From positions 1-64,000 of the forward strand of contig CAZGSL010000007.1 in NCBI GenBank assembly GCA_964528445.1: a stretch of 64,000 nucleotides of DNA, read 5' to 3'. Below, one piece after another: positions 17,136-25,624 of this stretch. A program made the position numbers and the translations under genes. Each line of letters opens with the position of its first letter. Positions within the stretch are counted from its first letter, which is position 1. This DNA is from JAXHMM01 sp964528445. GTDB lineage: Bacteria; Bacteroidota; Rhodothermia; Balneolales; Balneolaceae. The notes below the pieces were generated by a model. It saw nothing but the letters and a program-made list of their open reading frames with translations. It did not search any database and was not told the DNA's origin.

Positions 17136-18440
17136 TTAATCGTCAAAATGCATCTCTCCCAGCAGGTTCTCGGTATGCGCCACCGCAACCGATACGGCGG
17201 CATCACCGGTGATATTCACGGCCGTACGACACATATCCAGTATGCGGTCGACCCCGAGAATCAACGCGATGCCTTCCACGGGAACATTGATCGTTTGCAG
17301 GACGATGACAAGCATGATGATTCCGGCTCCGGGCACTCCCGCCGCTCCAACGGAAGCGAGGGTGGCAGTTATCACAATCGAAAGCTGCTGAAGGATGGTA
17401 AGGTCCAGTCCCAGTGCCTGGGCGATGAATACCGCGGCCACGGCCTGGTAGAGACTCGTACCGTCCATGTTAATGGTGGCGCCCACAGGCAGTACGAAAC
17501 TGGACACCTCTTCGTCCACCCCAACATTGTTCTCCACCCGTTCCATGGTTACAGGGAGCGTGGCGGCACTGGAGGAAGTGCTGAAGCCGAGAAGCATGGC
17601 GGGACGTATGGCCCGAAAGAAGTCCATCAGTTTCATCTGGCTGAACACTTTGAAAAGGCTTGAATAGACCAGGGTGAGATGCAGAAACAGCCCCAGCAAT
17701 ACGGCCAGACAGTACCACCCCAGGGCACCCAGCAGATTGAGGGCCTGCCCGAGGTCGTCTCCCGCCAGATCTACGATAACTCCCGCCATCAGGGCGAAAA
17801 CCCCATACGGTGCCAGCAGCATGATGTAGTCTACAATTTTTATGATGACGTCGTTGAGCGCATCAAAAAAGTTGATCAGGGATTTTCCTTTCTGTAATGG
17901 GATCTGAATGATGCCGATACCCAGAAGAATGGCAAGGAACACCACCTGGAGCATGTTTGAGTTGTCGGAAGTGGCCGCGAAAAAATTCTCGGGCACGATG
18001 TCCACGAAAAAATCCATCAAGGTCCGGTCCATCACCTCCTGCGCATCTTCGCTGGAACCCTCCAGGTTCTCCTGATAGTTTGCCATGAGGCTCTCCTGAG
18101 TCTCCTGGGGAAGGGCATCGCCGGGCTGGATCACATTTACCACGGTCAGTCCGATGGTTATGGCCAGCACGGTGGTAACCGCATAGATTCCTATCGTCTT
18201 TCCGCCCATCCTGGAGAGCTTGGTGATGTCGTTCAAGTTGGTAACCCCGACGATGAGGGAGGCGAGTACAAGCGGTATGGCGATCAGCTTGAGCAGATTG
18301 ATGAAAATGGTCCCCACCGGCTGGATGTAATCGGTGGTGAATCCGGTAAACCCACCCAGGCTGGCGGCAAGTCCCCACAGCAATCCCAGGATCAATCCGA
18401 TGATAATTTGCCAGTGCAAACGCTTGTACCACTTCTTCAT
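17136..18440 (-). CDS. Dicarboxylate/amino acid:cation symporter (DAACS/GltP family)
   Basis: An inner-membrane carrier of 434 residues that imports glutamate, aspartate or C4-dicarboxylates with Na+ or H+. The family's serine-rich re-entrant loop appears as FSTSSSAATLPVTM, followed by FVLPVGATINMDGTSLYQ, which carries the cation and substrate ligands of the GltPh fold. A 60-residue periplasmic-type insertion (about 100-160, with EDAQEVMDRTL) follows helix 3. The ATG overlaps the stop of the DUF92 gene by 4 bases, so the two are co-translated. Exact substrate cannot be read. Confidence 0.94.
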   Translation of the reverse strand: MKKWYKRLHWQIIIGLILGLLWGLAASLGGFTGFTTDYIQPVGTIFINLLKLIAIPLVLASLIVGVTNLNDITKLSRMGGKTIGIYAVTTVLAITIGLTVVNVIQPGDALPQETQESLMANYQENLEGSSEDAQEVMDRTLMDFFVDIVPENFFAATSDNSNMLQVVFLAILLGIGIIQIPLQKGKSLINFFDALNDVIIKIVDYIMLLAPYGVFALMAGVIVDLAGDDLGQALNLLGALGWYCLAVLLGLFLHLTLVYSSLFKVFSQMKLMDFFRAIRPAMLLGFSTSSSAATLPVTMERVENNVGVDEEVSSFVLPVGATINMDGTSLYQAVAAVFIAQALGLDLTILQQLSIVITATLASVGAAGVPGAGIIMLVIVLQTINVPVEGIALILGVDRILDMCRTAVNITGDAAVSVAVAHTENLLGEMHFDD

Positions 18441-19273
18441 ATGACTATTCCATTAATTATTGAAGCCGCAAATGCCGCTAATCCGGTTGCGGCCCAGTTA
18501 ACGGTATCGTTGTTAAATCGTATTTTTGAAGTTCCCTTCCCCGGAAGCTTGATCGTTTCCGGCAACGTTCTTGACTGGACGGTCGCGCCAAGATACGAAT
18601 CGAGAAGAGATCCCAAAAATCCCGAAAGAAAGATGATCAGGAACAGCGTCATGTCCAGGGAGTAGAGCCAGTATCCGGCTCCCGCTATTACGGCGCTTCC
18701 CAGGAGTCCCGCCGCCGTTCCGGGCAGGCTGATTCCGCCGTTGGTTCCGGGAGCCACTTCCCGAAAATCGGAGATCGACCAGGTTTTGCCCGGCATTCGC
18801 TGGCTGCCCCATTCCGTTGCCCAGGTATCCGATGTGGCGGCAGCCACCGAGGCTATACCCGCAACCAGGAACAGGTTCATGCCGGATATTTCCAGCAGCG
18901 TGAGAGAGAGTACCAGCCAGAAACCGTTGGCCCAGACCTGCAAACCGGACCGACGCGCTCGCTGCCCCCTCCTTCCTGCAGGTTTCGCCCGGCGGTATTT
19001 CATACTTCCAAAGAGGGAGCCGGTGATAAAGAAAATCAGGAGAATAAATGCCATGGAAAAGCCGCCGAATCCCACGGTAAAACTGCCGGTCAGGGTGGCG
19101 GCAGGCACCCCGTCCAGGCTAAGCCACCTTGCGTAAAAGGCCAGGACCGCGGTTGGGAGCGATAGCAGTGCGCCCACGATAACCAAAAATTGATTTTCGG
19201 GAGAAGCAAAAAAGACAAATACGCCAACCAGGAGGAATAGGAGAAGAAAATTGAGTATCCGGGCCACGTGCAA
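18437..19273 (-). CDS. DUF92 integral membrane protein (TIGR00297 type)
   Basis: A 278-residue protein with about seven hydrophobic helices and the DUF92 landmarks SDTWATEWGSQ and GTNGGISLPGTAAG. The plant homologue VTE6 is a phytyl-phosphate kinase, so a role in phosphorylating a prenyl alcohol is possible but unproven for bacterial members. The start is TTG at 19273 (or GTG two codons later), 3 bases after the stop of the small upstream gene and overlapping the symporter start. The three form an operon. Family is secure; reaction is inference. Confidence 0.85.
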   Translation of the reverse strand: MHVARILNFLLLFLLVGVFVFFASPENQFLVIVGALLSLPTAVLAFYARWLSLDGVPAATLTGSFTVGFGGFSMAFILLIFFITGSLFGSMKYRRAKPAGRRGQRARRSGLQVWANGFWLVLSLTLLEISGMNLFLVAGIASVAAATSDTWATEWGSQRMPGKTWSISDFREVAPGTNGGISLPGTAAGLLGSAVIAGAGYWLYSLDMTLFLIIFLSGFLGSLLDSYLGATVQSRTLPETIKLPGKGTSKIRFNNDTVNWAATGLAAFAASIINGIVI

Positions 19274-19276
19274 GGA

Positions 19277-19519
19277 TCAGTTGGATGGTTGACCCGAAAC
19301 GTCCGTTCCGTTGCCTTTTCTTTTCATAATGGCGATGATAATCGTGATGTATCCGGCCATGATAACGATGGGAGAAACGAAAAGGGAGACGAAGCCATGA
19401 ACTTCGTTTTCTATGTACATGGCCGTAAACCCGGCCACGATCATCAACAATCCAATGGAGAGTACCTTGTAGTTCCATGCCTTGAACAGCATGGGAACCT
19501 TGGTGGAATTTCCAGCCAT
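19277..19519 (-). CDS. Small two-helix membrane protein
   Basis: An 80-residue protein with two hydrophobic segments (about 19-35 and 42-64) and a polar, basic C-terminus. It resembles the short DUF3098-like membrane proteins of Bacteroidetes in layout, but I cannot confirm this by eye. First gene of the operon with DUF92 and the symporter (3-base gap). Function unknown. Confidence 0.7.
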   Translation of the reverse strand: MAGNSTKVPMLFKAWNYKVLSIGLLMIVAGFTAMYIENEVHGFVSLFVSPIVIMAGYITIIIAIMKRKGNGTDVSGQPSN

Positions 19520-19630
19520 CTTACCGGTCGGTTATTGGGATTCGTACACTCACTAAACTCTGCATACATTCTGTATATTGCAAGAACCGGAAAGTACAAT
19601 ATTAGCCGCGCAAAAACGAATTAATCGAAT

Positions 19631-20233
19631 ATGAACTCCATCATACTAGCCTCCTCTAGTCCCCGTCGCCGTTCCCTGCTGGAACACATTGGCCTGCGAT
19701 TCGAGGTCCGTCCCGCCGATGTAAAAGAGGACTACGAAGCGGAATGGAGTCCGCCGGAAATTGTAACCGCCCTCTCCTCCCGCAAGGCGATACACGCGGC
19801 GGAAAAGGTGAAAAACGGTCTCGTTATCGGGGCGGATACCGTGGTGGCCCACGGTGAAAACGTGTTGGGGAAACCAGAAGATCCGCAACATGCCCGACGG
19901 ATGCTGAAAGAACTGAGCGGCTCCACCCATGAAGTTTACACCGGTTTGACCTTGATCAACCGGCAAGAGGGAGAAAACAAATCCCGGCCCCTGTCGTTCT
20001 CCGAACGTACCAGGGTGACCTTCGGGGAGATTGATTATGAAGAGATACGAACCTATGTTGCCAGCGGACGTCCCATGGACAAAGCAGGCGCCTATGGAAT
20101 ACAGGATCCCATGGGAGCCTTGTTCGTAAAAAAAATTTGCGGAGACTACCATAGTGTGGTCGGCTTTCCCCTCCATGCCTTCTATGTTAATTTGAAATCG
20201 TATGCCCCCGAATATCTTGAGCTGTTCGATTGA
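19631..20233 (+). CDS. maf: Maf-family nucleoside triphosphate pyrophosphatase
   Basis: Cleaves non-canonical or excess nucleoside triphosphates (often dTTP/UTP) to monophosphates; historically named a septum formation inhibitor. At 200 residues it is full length. The N-terminal SSSPRRRSLL phosphate loop (8-17), GADTVV, the KPEDPQHARRML stretch and GKAGAYGIQD-like DKAGAYGIQD are all present. The next gene starts inside its 3' end (32-base overlap), indicating coupling with the TPR protein. Confidence 0.95.
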   Translation: MNSIILASSSPRRRSLLEHIGLRFEVRPADVKEDYEAEWSPPEIVTALSSRKAIHAAEKVKNGLVIGADTVVAHGENVLGKPEDPQHARRMLKELSGSTHEVYTGLTLINRQEGENKSRPLSFSERTRVTFGEIDYEEIRTYVASGRPMDKAGAYGIQDPMGALFVKKICGDYHSVVGFPLHAFYVNLKSYAPEYLELFD

Positions 20234-22145
20234 TTCCATAAAAAATTGGGTCCCGGGTTTGCCGATACTGTTGTTCCTCGCATTTTTTTCGATGGAATCG
20301 GTACAATCGGTGCAGGCCCAGCAGCTGGGACCCGACTATACGATGGCCAACCGGCTGCTGCAGCAGCAGGAATACGAACTGGCCTATAAACGCTTTCTGA
20401 AACTGTATAAGGAAAATCCGGGGTCTTATCTCTTTCTCGAACGCCTGACGGAGTGCTTGATTAATCTGAAACGCTACGGGGAGGCGGCCGAATACACCCA
20501 CCGTTTTCTTGATGAGGGAGCCAACCGGGTCCAGGCGGAAATTCGACTGGGGGAGATCTACCATATCCGGGGTGACAGCGCCCGTGCGGACAGTATATGG
20601 AGCGGCATCGAGCAGAGCAGCGACTCGGGACTTCAGGATCTGCTTTATCTTGCCCGCACCCTTCGTGACAGGCGGAATTTCGAGCGCTCGGTTCGGGTCT
20701 ATAGGCTGGCGGGCCAAAGGTACAACGACTCCTCGCTCATTACTTCCGAACTCGCCAATACACACCTGATGGCCGGCAATTACGAGGAGGCCATAGAGGT
20801 ATATCTTCAGCTGATAGAAGAGGATGCCACCCGCATCGACGATCTTCAGAATATTTTGATGCAAAACAGCAACGAACAGCTCTACGATACGGCCATACTG
20901 GAACTGGAGGAGTTCAAGCCGACACTCTCCCGGGGCAACTCCTCCTTCAGGCAGCTTCATCAGCTGCATGTTTGGCTTCTCATGGAAAGAGGGCTTTACG
21001 AAAGGGCCCTCTCCACCTCCCTGTCGTATGAGGAAAGCAGTTCGCAGGTTACCTACGACCTCTACACGACAGGACGCCGACTTGCCTCTGAACAGCAGTA
21101 CGAACTGGCCGAAGAGGCACTCAGATACTATCTGGAACGCAATATACCCTCGGTTCGCCAGCGAACGACGCACGAGCTTGCGGATCTTTACAAGGAGTGG
21201 GGCGATTACCTGGGAGATTATAATCTCGCCTTCTCTGTCCGCAGGGATTCGCTTTACCGCAAGTCATACGAACTCCTGGACCGTCTGGATGAGGAAAATG
21301 AGCGGTATTCCGAGCTGGATGACGTGCTGATAACCCGTTCGGAACTTGCCCTCGACTATCTACACCGTCCCGAAGAGGCGAAAGCGAGTCTTGAGCGGCT
21401 CGAAAGCAGAAACGACAGTGCTCTGGCCTCCCGGGTGGAATATCTGCGGGGACGGATCCTGCTGTACAATGGGCAATACGCCAGGGCCCGCGTCGCATTA
21501 ACCGGCAGCCACAAACGGGAGCGGACGGGTTCACTGGCGGAAAAAGCAAGATATTACCTGGCCCTGTGTGATTTCTTTTCGGGTGATTTCGAGTTTGCCA
21601 AGATTCAGCTGAATGCCCTGGAGGAACAGAACACCTCCTATCTTGCCAACGATGCGGTACGCCTGCGAATATGGATACAGGAGGGATTGCAGGCCGACAG
21701 CAGCGGTTCGCTGCTGGAGGACTTCGCCCAGGCCGTACGCCAGAATATGATGGGAGCACGGGAAAAATCGGTAGACCGCCTGCTCGCTTTCGTGGAAAAT
21801 CGGGATTGGAACCCGCTGAAAGATGACGCAATTCTCCAGATGGCAAGCCAGGTAAATCCCGATAACATCGAAAGAGTCTATCCCTCGTTGCGAAACTTTC
21901 TGGCGAACGAAGCACGCAACTCCCCCCTGGAGGAGCGTCTTATGTGGGAGCGCGTCCGAATGGCCGACCAGTGGCTCACCCGCTACGACGAGACGGGAGG
22001 GGGCAGAGAAGCCCTCGAGGGCGTGCCGGAGAACCGCAGTGATTTGGTAAGCCAATACGAAGAACTTCTTCTTCGTTTCCCGGACGGATTTTACGCCACA
22101 CCCGCCAGAAACAGAATTCGGGAACTTCAAAATTCAGAGACCTGA
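20202..22145 (+). CDS. Tetratricopeptide-repeat protein, exported
   Basis: A 647-residue protein with an N-terminal hydrophobic signal (about 18-40, ending VQAQ) and helical repeats over most of its length (for example YELAYKRFLKLYKENPG; AYERALSTS-like YERALSTSLSYEE). It probably acts in the periplasm as a scaffold. The ATG at 20202 overlaps maf by 32 bases; its stop is 1 base before the next gene, so the pair with the following secreted protein looks functional. TPR proteins next to this secreted family recur in Bacteroidetes as I recall. No enzyme domain seen. Confidence 0.8.
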   Translation: MPPNILSCSIDSIKNWVPGLPILLFLAFFSMESVQSVQAQQLGPDYTMANRLLQQQEYELAYKRFLKLYKENPGSYLFLERLTECLINLKRYGEAAEYTHRFLDEGANRVQAEIRLGEIYHIRGDSARADSIWSGIEQSSDSGLQDLLYLARTLRDRRNFERSVRVYRLAGQRYNDSSLITSELANTHLMAGNYEEAIEVYLQLIEEDATRIDDLQNILMQNSNEQLYDTAILELEEFKPTLSRGNSSFRQLHQLHVWLLMERGLYERALSTSLSYEESSSQVTYDLYTTGRRLASEQQYELAEEALRYYLERNIPSVRQRTTHELADLYKEWGDYLGDYNLAFSVRRDSLYRKSYELLDRLDEENERYSELDDVLITRSELALDYLHRPEEAKASLERLESRNDSALASRVEYLRGRILLYNGQYARARVALTGSHKRERTGSLAEKARYYLALCDFFSGDFEFAKIQLNALEEQNTSYLANDAVRLRIWIQEGLQADSSGSLLEDFAQAVRQNMMGAREKSVDRLLAFVENRDWNPLKDDAILQMASQVNPDNIERVYPSLRNFLANEARNSPLEERLMWERVRMADQWLTRYDETGGGREALEGVPENRSDLVSQYEELLLRFPDGFYATPARNRIRELQNSET

Positions 22146-22146
22146 T

Positions 22147-23415
22147 ATGTTACGAAAGATCCTGTTTACGGCAATGGTATTTTCTATACTGGCCTGCTCA
22201 GCCATGGGACAGCAGAAAATATTTATTCCCATGGATGCCACGCAGACCAATCATCTCAAAGCCTACGGGGTGGTTTTCAACAGCGTTAAGGCGGGAAACA
22301 ACGCTCAGTGGCTGCTCAATTATCAAGGGGGCAGTTTTATGCTGCCTTTCAGCGAAGAGCTGATGCGCGAGTGCAGGCTGAAAAATATAAGGGTGCGCAC
22401 TATAGACGCCTCGGAGAGCTCATCCATTATTTCTGAAGTTGAACAGCAGGATCAGAACACCTCGGTGGTCCAGCTGGAGAAGGCCCCGAAAATTGCCGTC
22501 TACACTCCGGAGCAGGCCTTGCCGTGGGACGACGCGGTTACCCTCGCGCTGACCTACGCGGAGGTGGAGTACGACCAGATATGGGATCCCGAGGTGCTCA
22601 ACGGGGACCTTTCCCAATACGATTGGATCCATCTCCACCATGAGGATTTTACGGGACAGTTCGGCAAGTTCTGGGCCAGTTCCCGGAACCAGCCATGGTA
22701 TGTGCAGCAGGTAAACCAAATGGAGAAGATGGCTGCGCAGCTGGGATATTCCAAGGTGAGCGAGGAGAAAAAGGCAGTTGCGCAACGCCTAAAGGAATAC
22801 GTCGGAAACGGGGGATTCCTTTTCTCTATGTGCTCGGGCACGGATACCTTTGACATCGCCCTGGCAGCGGAGGGTGTGGACATCGCCCCTTCACAGTTCG
22901 ACGGAGATCCGGCCGATCCCAACGCGCAGCAGAAACTGGACTTCTCAAATGCCCTGGCATTTGAAGATTTCAACCTGATTATTGATCCTGCGGAATACGA
23001 GCATGCCGACATTGACGTCTCCGTGCAGCCGGAGGAGGTAGACCGGGCCTTGGATTTCTTCACGCTGTTTGAATTTTCGGCAAAATGGGATCCTGTCCCC
23101 ACGATGCTGACCCAGAATCACGTCAGCAGCATACGCGGCTTCTACGGCCAGACCACGGCTTTCCAGAAAGACAAGGTAAAGGAGTCGGTCGTGATACTGG
23201 GCGAAAGTCCCGGCCGGAACATGGTGAAATATATCCACGGTAACTATGGTAACGGCACGTTCACTTTCTATGCGGGACACGATCCCGAAGATTATCGCCA
23301 CTTTGTCAACGATCCGCCCACCGATCTGAGTCTCCATCCCAGCAGCCCGGGTTACCGGTTAATTCTCAACAACATCCTCTTCCCTGCCGCCAAGAAAAAA
23401 GAGAGAAAAACGTGA
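22147..23415 (+). CDS. Secreted protein of the family often labelled asparagine synthetase B
   Basis: 422 residues with a signal peptide (1-21, ending SAMGQ). Its start KIFIPMDATQTNHLKAYG and LLNYQGGSFMLP match a conserved Bacteroidetes family that databases often call asparagine synthetase B. I see no Cys at the mature N-terminus and no PP-loop synthetase motif, so that name is doubtful. The middle has GGFLFSMCSGTDTFDIAL, which looks like the nucleophile elbow of class I glutamine amidotransferase-like folds (Cys in a tight turn), and a late HDPEDYRHFV stretch supplies His and Glu. Coupled to the TPR gene (1-base gap). Function unknown; an amidotransferase-like fold is inference. Confidence 0.75.
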   Translation: MLRKILFTAMVFSILACSAMGQQKIFIPMDATQTNHLKAYGVVFNSVKAGNNAQWLLNYQGGSFMLPFSEELMRECRLKNIRVRTIDASESSSIISEVEQQDQNTSVVQLEKAPKIAVYTPEQALPWDDAVTLALTYAEVEYDQIWDPEVLNGDLSQYDWIHLHHEDFTGQFGKFWASSRNQPWYVQQVNQMEKMAAQLGYSKVSEEKKAVAQRLKEYVGNGGFLFSMCSGTDTFDIALAAEGVDIAPSQFDGDPADPNAQQKLDFSNALAFEDFNLIIDPAEYEHADIDVSVQPEEVDRALDFFTLFEFSAKWDPVPTMLTQNHVSSIRGFYGQTTAFQKDKVKESVVILGESPGRNMVKYIHGNYGNGTFTFYAGHDPEDYRHFVNDPPTDLSLHPSSPGYRLILNNILFPAAKKKERKT

Positions 23416-23506
23416 AAATATACCATATTTCCTGTTCCCCAGATATCTCCCTGAACCCGAACCTGCGAAGCAGATAACCAGCATATACAGCAGTCTAGAC
23501 TTGACT

Positions 23507-24280
23507 ATGGTAGCCACAGATCGATTTGAAGACCTCGTTGATATCATAAAAACGCTCCGCAGGGAGTGTCCCTGGGATCGCAGGCAGACCCACGACAGTA
23601 TAAAAGACAACCTGATCGAAGAGGCATATGAAACGGTGGAGGCCATTGACCAGGGTGATTTCGACGCGTTTAAAAAAGAACTGGGAGACCTGCTTCTTCA
23701 CGTGGTGTTTCACAGTAACATGGCTTCCGAAACCGATGACTTTGACATTGGTGACGTCATCAGATCCCTTCAGGAAAAACTTATCAGACGTCACCCGCAT
23801 GTTTACGGCGAGGAAACCGTCCAGAATGAGGAGGAGGTGGCCAGAAATTGGGAAAACATAAAACTGGAAGAGGGAAAAACCTCCATACTGGAGGGAATAC
23901 CGGTCTCCCTTCCCGGCCTCATTCGTGCACAGAGGATGCAGGAGAAAGTTTCAAATATCGGATTTGACTGGCCGGAATCCGATCCGGCCTGGGAGAAGGT
24001 ACATGAGGAACTGCAGGAATTAAAAGCATGTATGGCGTCCGGCGACAAGCAAGAGGCAAGTTCGGAGTTCGGAGATTTGCTCTTCTCGCTGGTAAATACG
24101 GCCCGCCACGCCGGACTGGAGGCGGAAGACTGCATCAGGCGCAGCAACCGGAAATTCGAGCGCCGGTTTCGACATCTGGAAAAACGTCTGGCTCAAGATG
24201 GCAAAGAAATCGGCGAGATGTCGCTTTCCGAACTGGACGGGTACTGGGAGGAGGCGAAAGAGGCCACGACCGCCGATTGA
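23507..24280 (+). CDS. mazG: MazG nucleoside triphosphate pyrophosphohydrolase
   Basis: Hydrolyses NTPs/dNTPs to monophosphates plus pyrophosphate, cleaning damaged or excess nucleotides. About 257 residues, the two-domain length of E. coli MazG. The signature LRRECPWDRRQTHDSIK is followed by the metal-binding EEAYE and ELGDLLLHVVFH, and a second copy appears as EFGDLLFSLVNTARH near residue 205. I prefer ATG at 23507 over the TTG two codons upstream. It follows the secreted protein gene after 91 bases. Confidence 0.96.
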   Translation: MVATDRFEDLVDIIKTLRRECPWDRRQTHDSIKDNLIEEAYETVEAIDQGDFDAFKKELGDLLLHVVFHSNMASETDDFDIGDVIRSLQEKLIRRHPHVYGEETVQNEEEVARNWENIKLEEGKTSILEGIPVSLPGLIRAQRMQEKVSNIGFDWPESDPAWEKVHEELQELKACMASGDKQEASSEFGDLLFSLVNTARHAGLEAEDCIRRSNRKFERRFRHLEKRLAQDGKEIGEMSLSELDGYWEEAKEATTAD

Positions 24281-24447
24281 TCATTCGGCATCTGCTCACC
24301 GGACAAACGCTGTCCGCCGCGCTGGCGTTATAATACGTAGGCAAGTCTCGCCTGCTGAAACAGTGCAATACCTGAATTTTAACGCAACCGATGTTATATT
24401 TAACCGGGTTTTATCCATATAAAACAAATTAAAAATCGGAGCACAGA

Positions 24448-25614
24448 ATGGCTGAAAGTTTAACGAACGACGTTGATTTAAGTCAGTATCCTCACATCAA
24501 CAAGGGGCTCGAAGGGATTGTCGCCTTCTCGACAACCAAGAGCTTTATAGACGGCCAGAAGGGGGAGCTTATTTATGCAGGTTACAATATTGACACCCTG
24601 GCTGAAAAGGCCACTTTCGAGGAGGTCTGTTTTCTGCTCTGGCATGACCGGCTTCCTGAAGAGGACGAGCTGGATAAACTGATTGCACAGCTTCAGTCCG
24701 AGCGCTCCCTGCCGGAGCCCGTTATAAGTTATTTAAAGAACACCTCCAGGACGGCAGAACCGATGTCGGTCCTGCGAACGGCCGTCTCCATGTTGTCCGA
24801 TTTTCATGACGTGGACGAGGAGAGTACGGACAAGGAATTCCGCATTAACAAGGCTATTTCGATAACCGCCAAAATTCCCACCATAATCGCGGCCTTCGAC
24901 AGGGTGAGGAACGGAAATGAGATTATTGAACCGCTGCCGGACCAGAGTACCGCCTATAATTTTCTCTACATGCTGAACGGGGAACGTCCCGGCAGCCAAT
25001 CCGAACGCTCGATGGACCTCTGCCTGATTCTGCACGCCGAACACGGTATGAATGCGTCTACCTTTACATGCAGGGCCATATGCTCGACCGAGTCAGATAT
25101 GTACTCTGCAGTGACCGGTGCCATTGGGGCCCTTAAGGGACCGCTGCACGGCGGAGCCAATCAGCAGGTGATGAACATGCTTCTGGAAATCCAGGAGAAG
25201 GAGGAAGACCCGGTAGATTTCGTCCACCAGCGGCTCTCAAGGAAGGAAAAAATCATGGGCTTCGGCCACAGGGTTTACAAAACGTTCGATCCGAGGGCCC
25301 GCCATCTGCGCAGGATGTCCAAAAAACTCTCCGATGAGACTGGCCACCAGGAGTTGTACGAATGGTCGGAAGCCATCCTGAAGACCATGAAGGAGGAAAA
25401 AAACATTGATCCCAATGTTGATTTCTTCTCCGCCACAGTCTATTACTCCATGGGTATCAGCCCGGACCTCTATACCTGTATTTTCGCCATGAGCAGGGTC
25501 TCGGGATGGACGGGACACTACATCGAGCAGGCAGAGAATAACCGCCTGATAAGGCCGAGAGCCCTCTACACCGGCCAGAAAAACCTGGACTGGACGCCGG
25601 CGGAGGAGCGGTAA
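24448..25614 (+). CDS. gltA: Citrate synthase
   Basis: Condenses oxaloacetate with acetyl-CoA in the TCA cycle. At 388 residues it is the short Gram-positive/archaeal-type dimer rather than the longer hexameric form. Catalytic residues are visible: His234 (GPLHGGAN), His274 (GFGHRVYK) and Asp325 (NVDFFSA). The start has a good ribosome binding site (GGAGC, 8 bases before the ATG). The 167 bases upstream are non-coding and hold its promoter. GH3 follows 10 bases after its stop. Confidence 0.97.
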   Translation: MAESLTNDVDLSQYPHINKGLEGIVAFSTTKSFIDGQKGELIYAGYNIDTLAEKATFEEVCFLLWHDRLPEEDELDKLIAQLQSERSLPEPVISYLKNTSRTAEPMSVLRTAVSMLSDFHDVDEESTDKEFRINKAISITAKIPTIIAAFDRVRNGNEIIEPLPDQSTAYNFLYMLNGERPGSQSERSMDLCLILHAEHGMNASTFTCRAICSTESDMYSAVTGAIGALKGPLHGGANQQVMNMLLEIQEKEEDPVDFVHQRLSRKEKIMGFGHRVYKTFDPRARHLRRMSKKLSDETGHQELYEWSEAILKTMKEEKNIDPNVDFFSATVYYSMGISPDLYTCIFAMSRVSGWTGHYIEQAENNRLIRPRALYTGQKNLDWTPAEER

Positions 25615-25624
25615 CGGCCCGACG

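Noticed and set aside
22147..23415. Naming the secreted protein asparagine synthetase B
   Set aside because: No N-terminal nucleophile Cys and no ATP-pyrophosphatase loop; the name appears to be an inherited database label.
24281..24447. Possible small RNA or terminator between mazG and gltA
   Set aside because: Only short GC-rich inverted pieces without a T-run; nothing recognisable beyond promoter-like A/T sequence.
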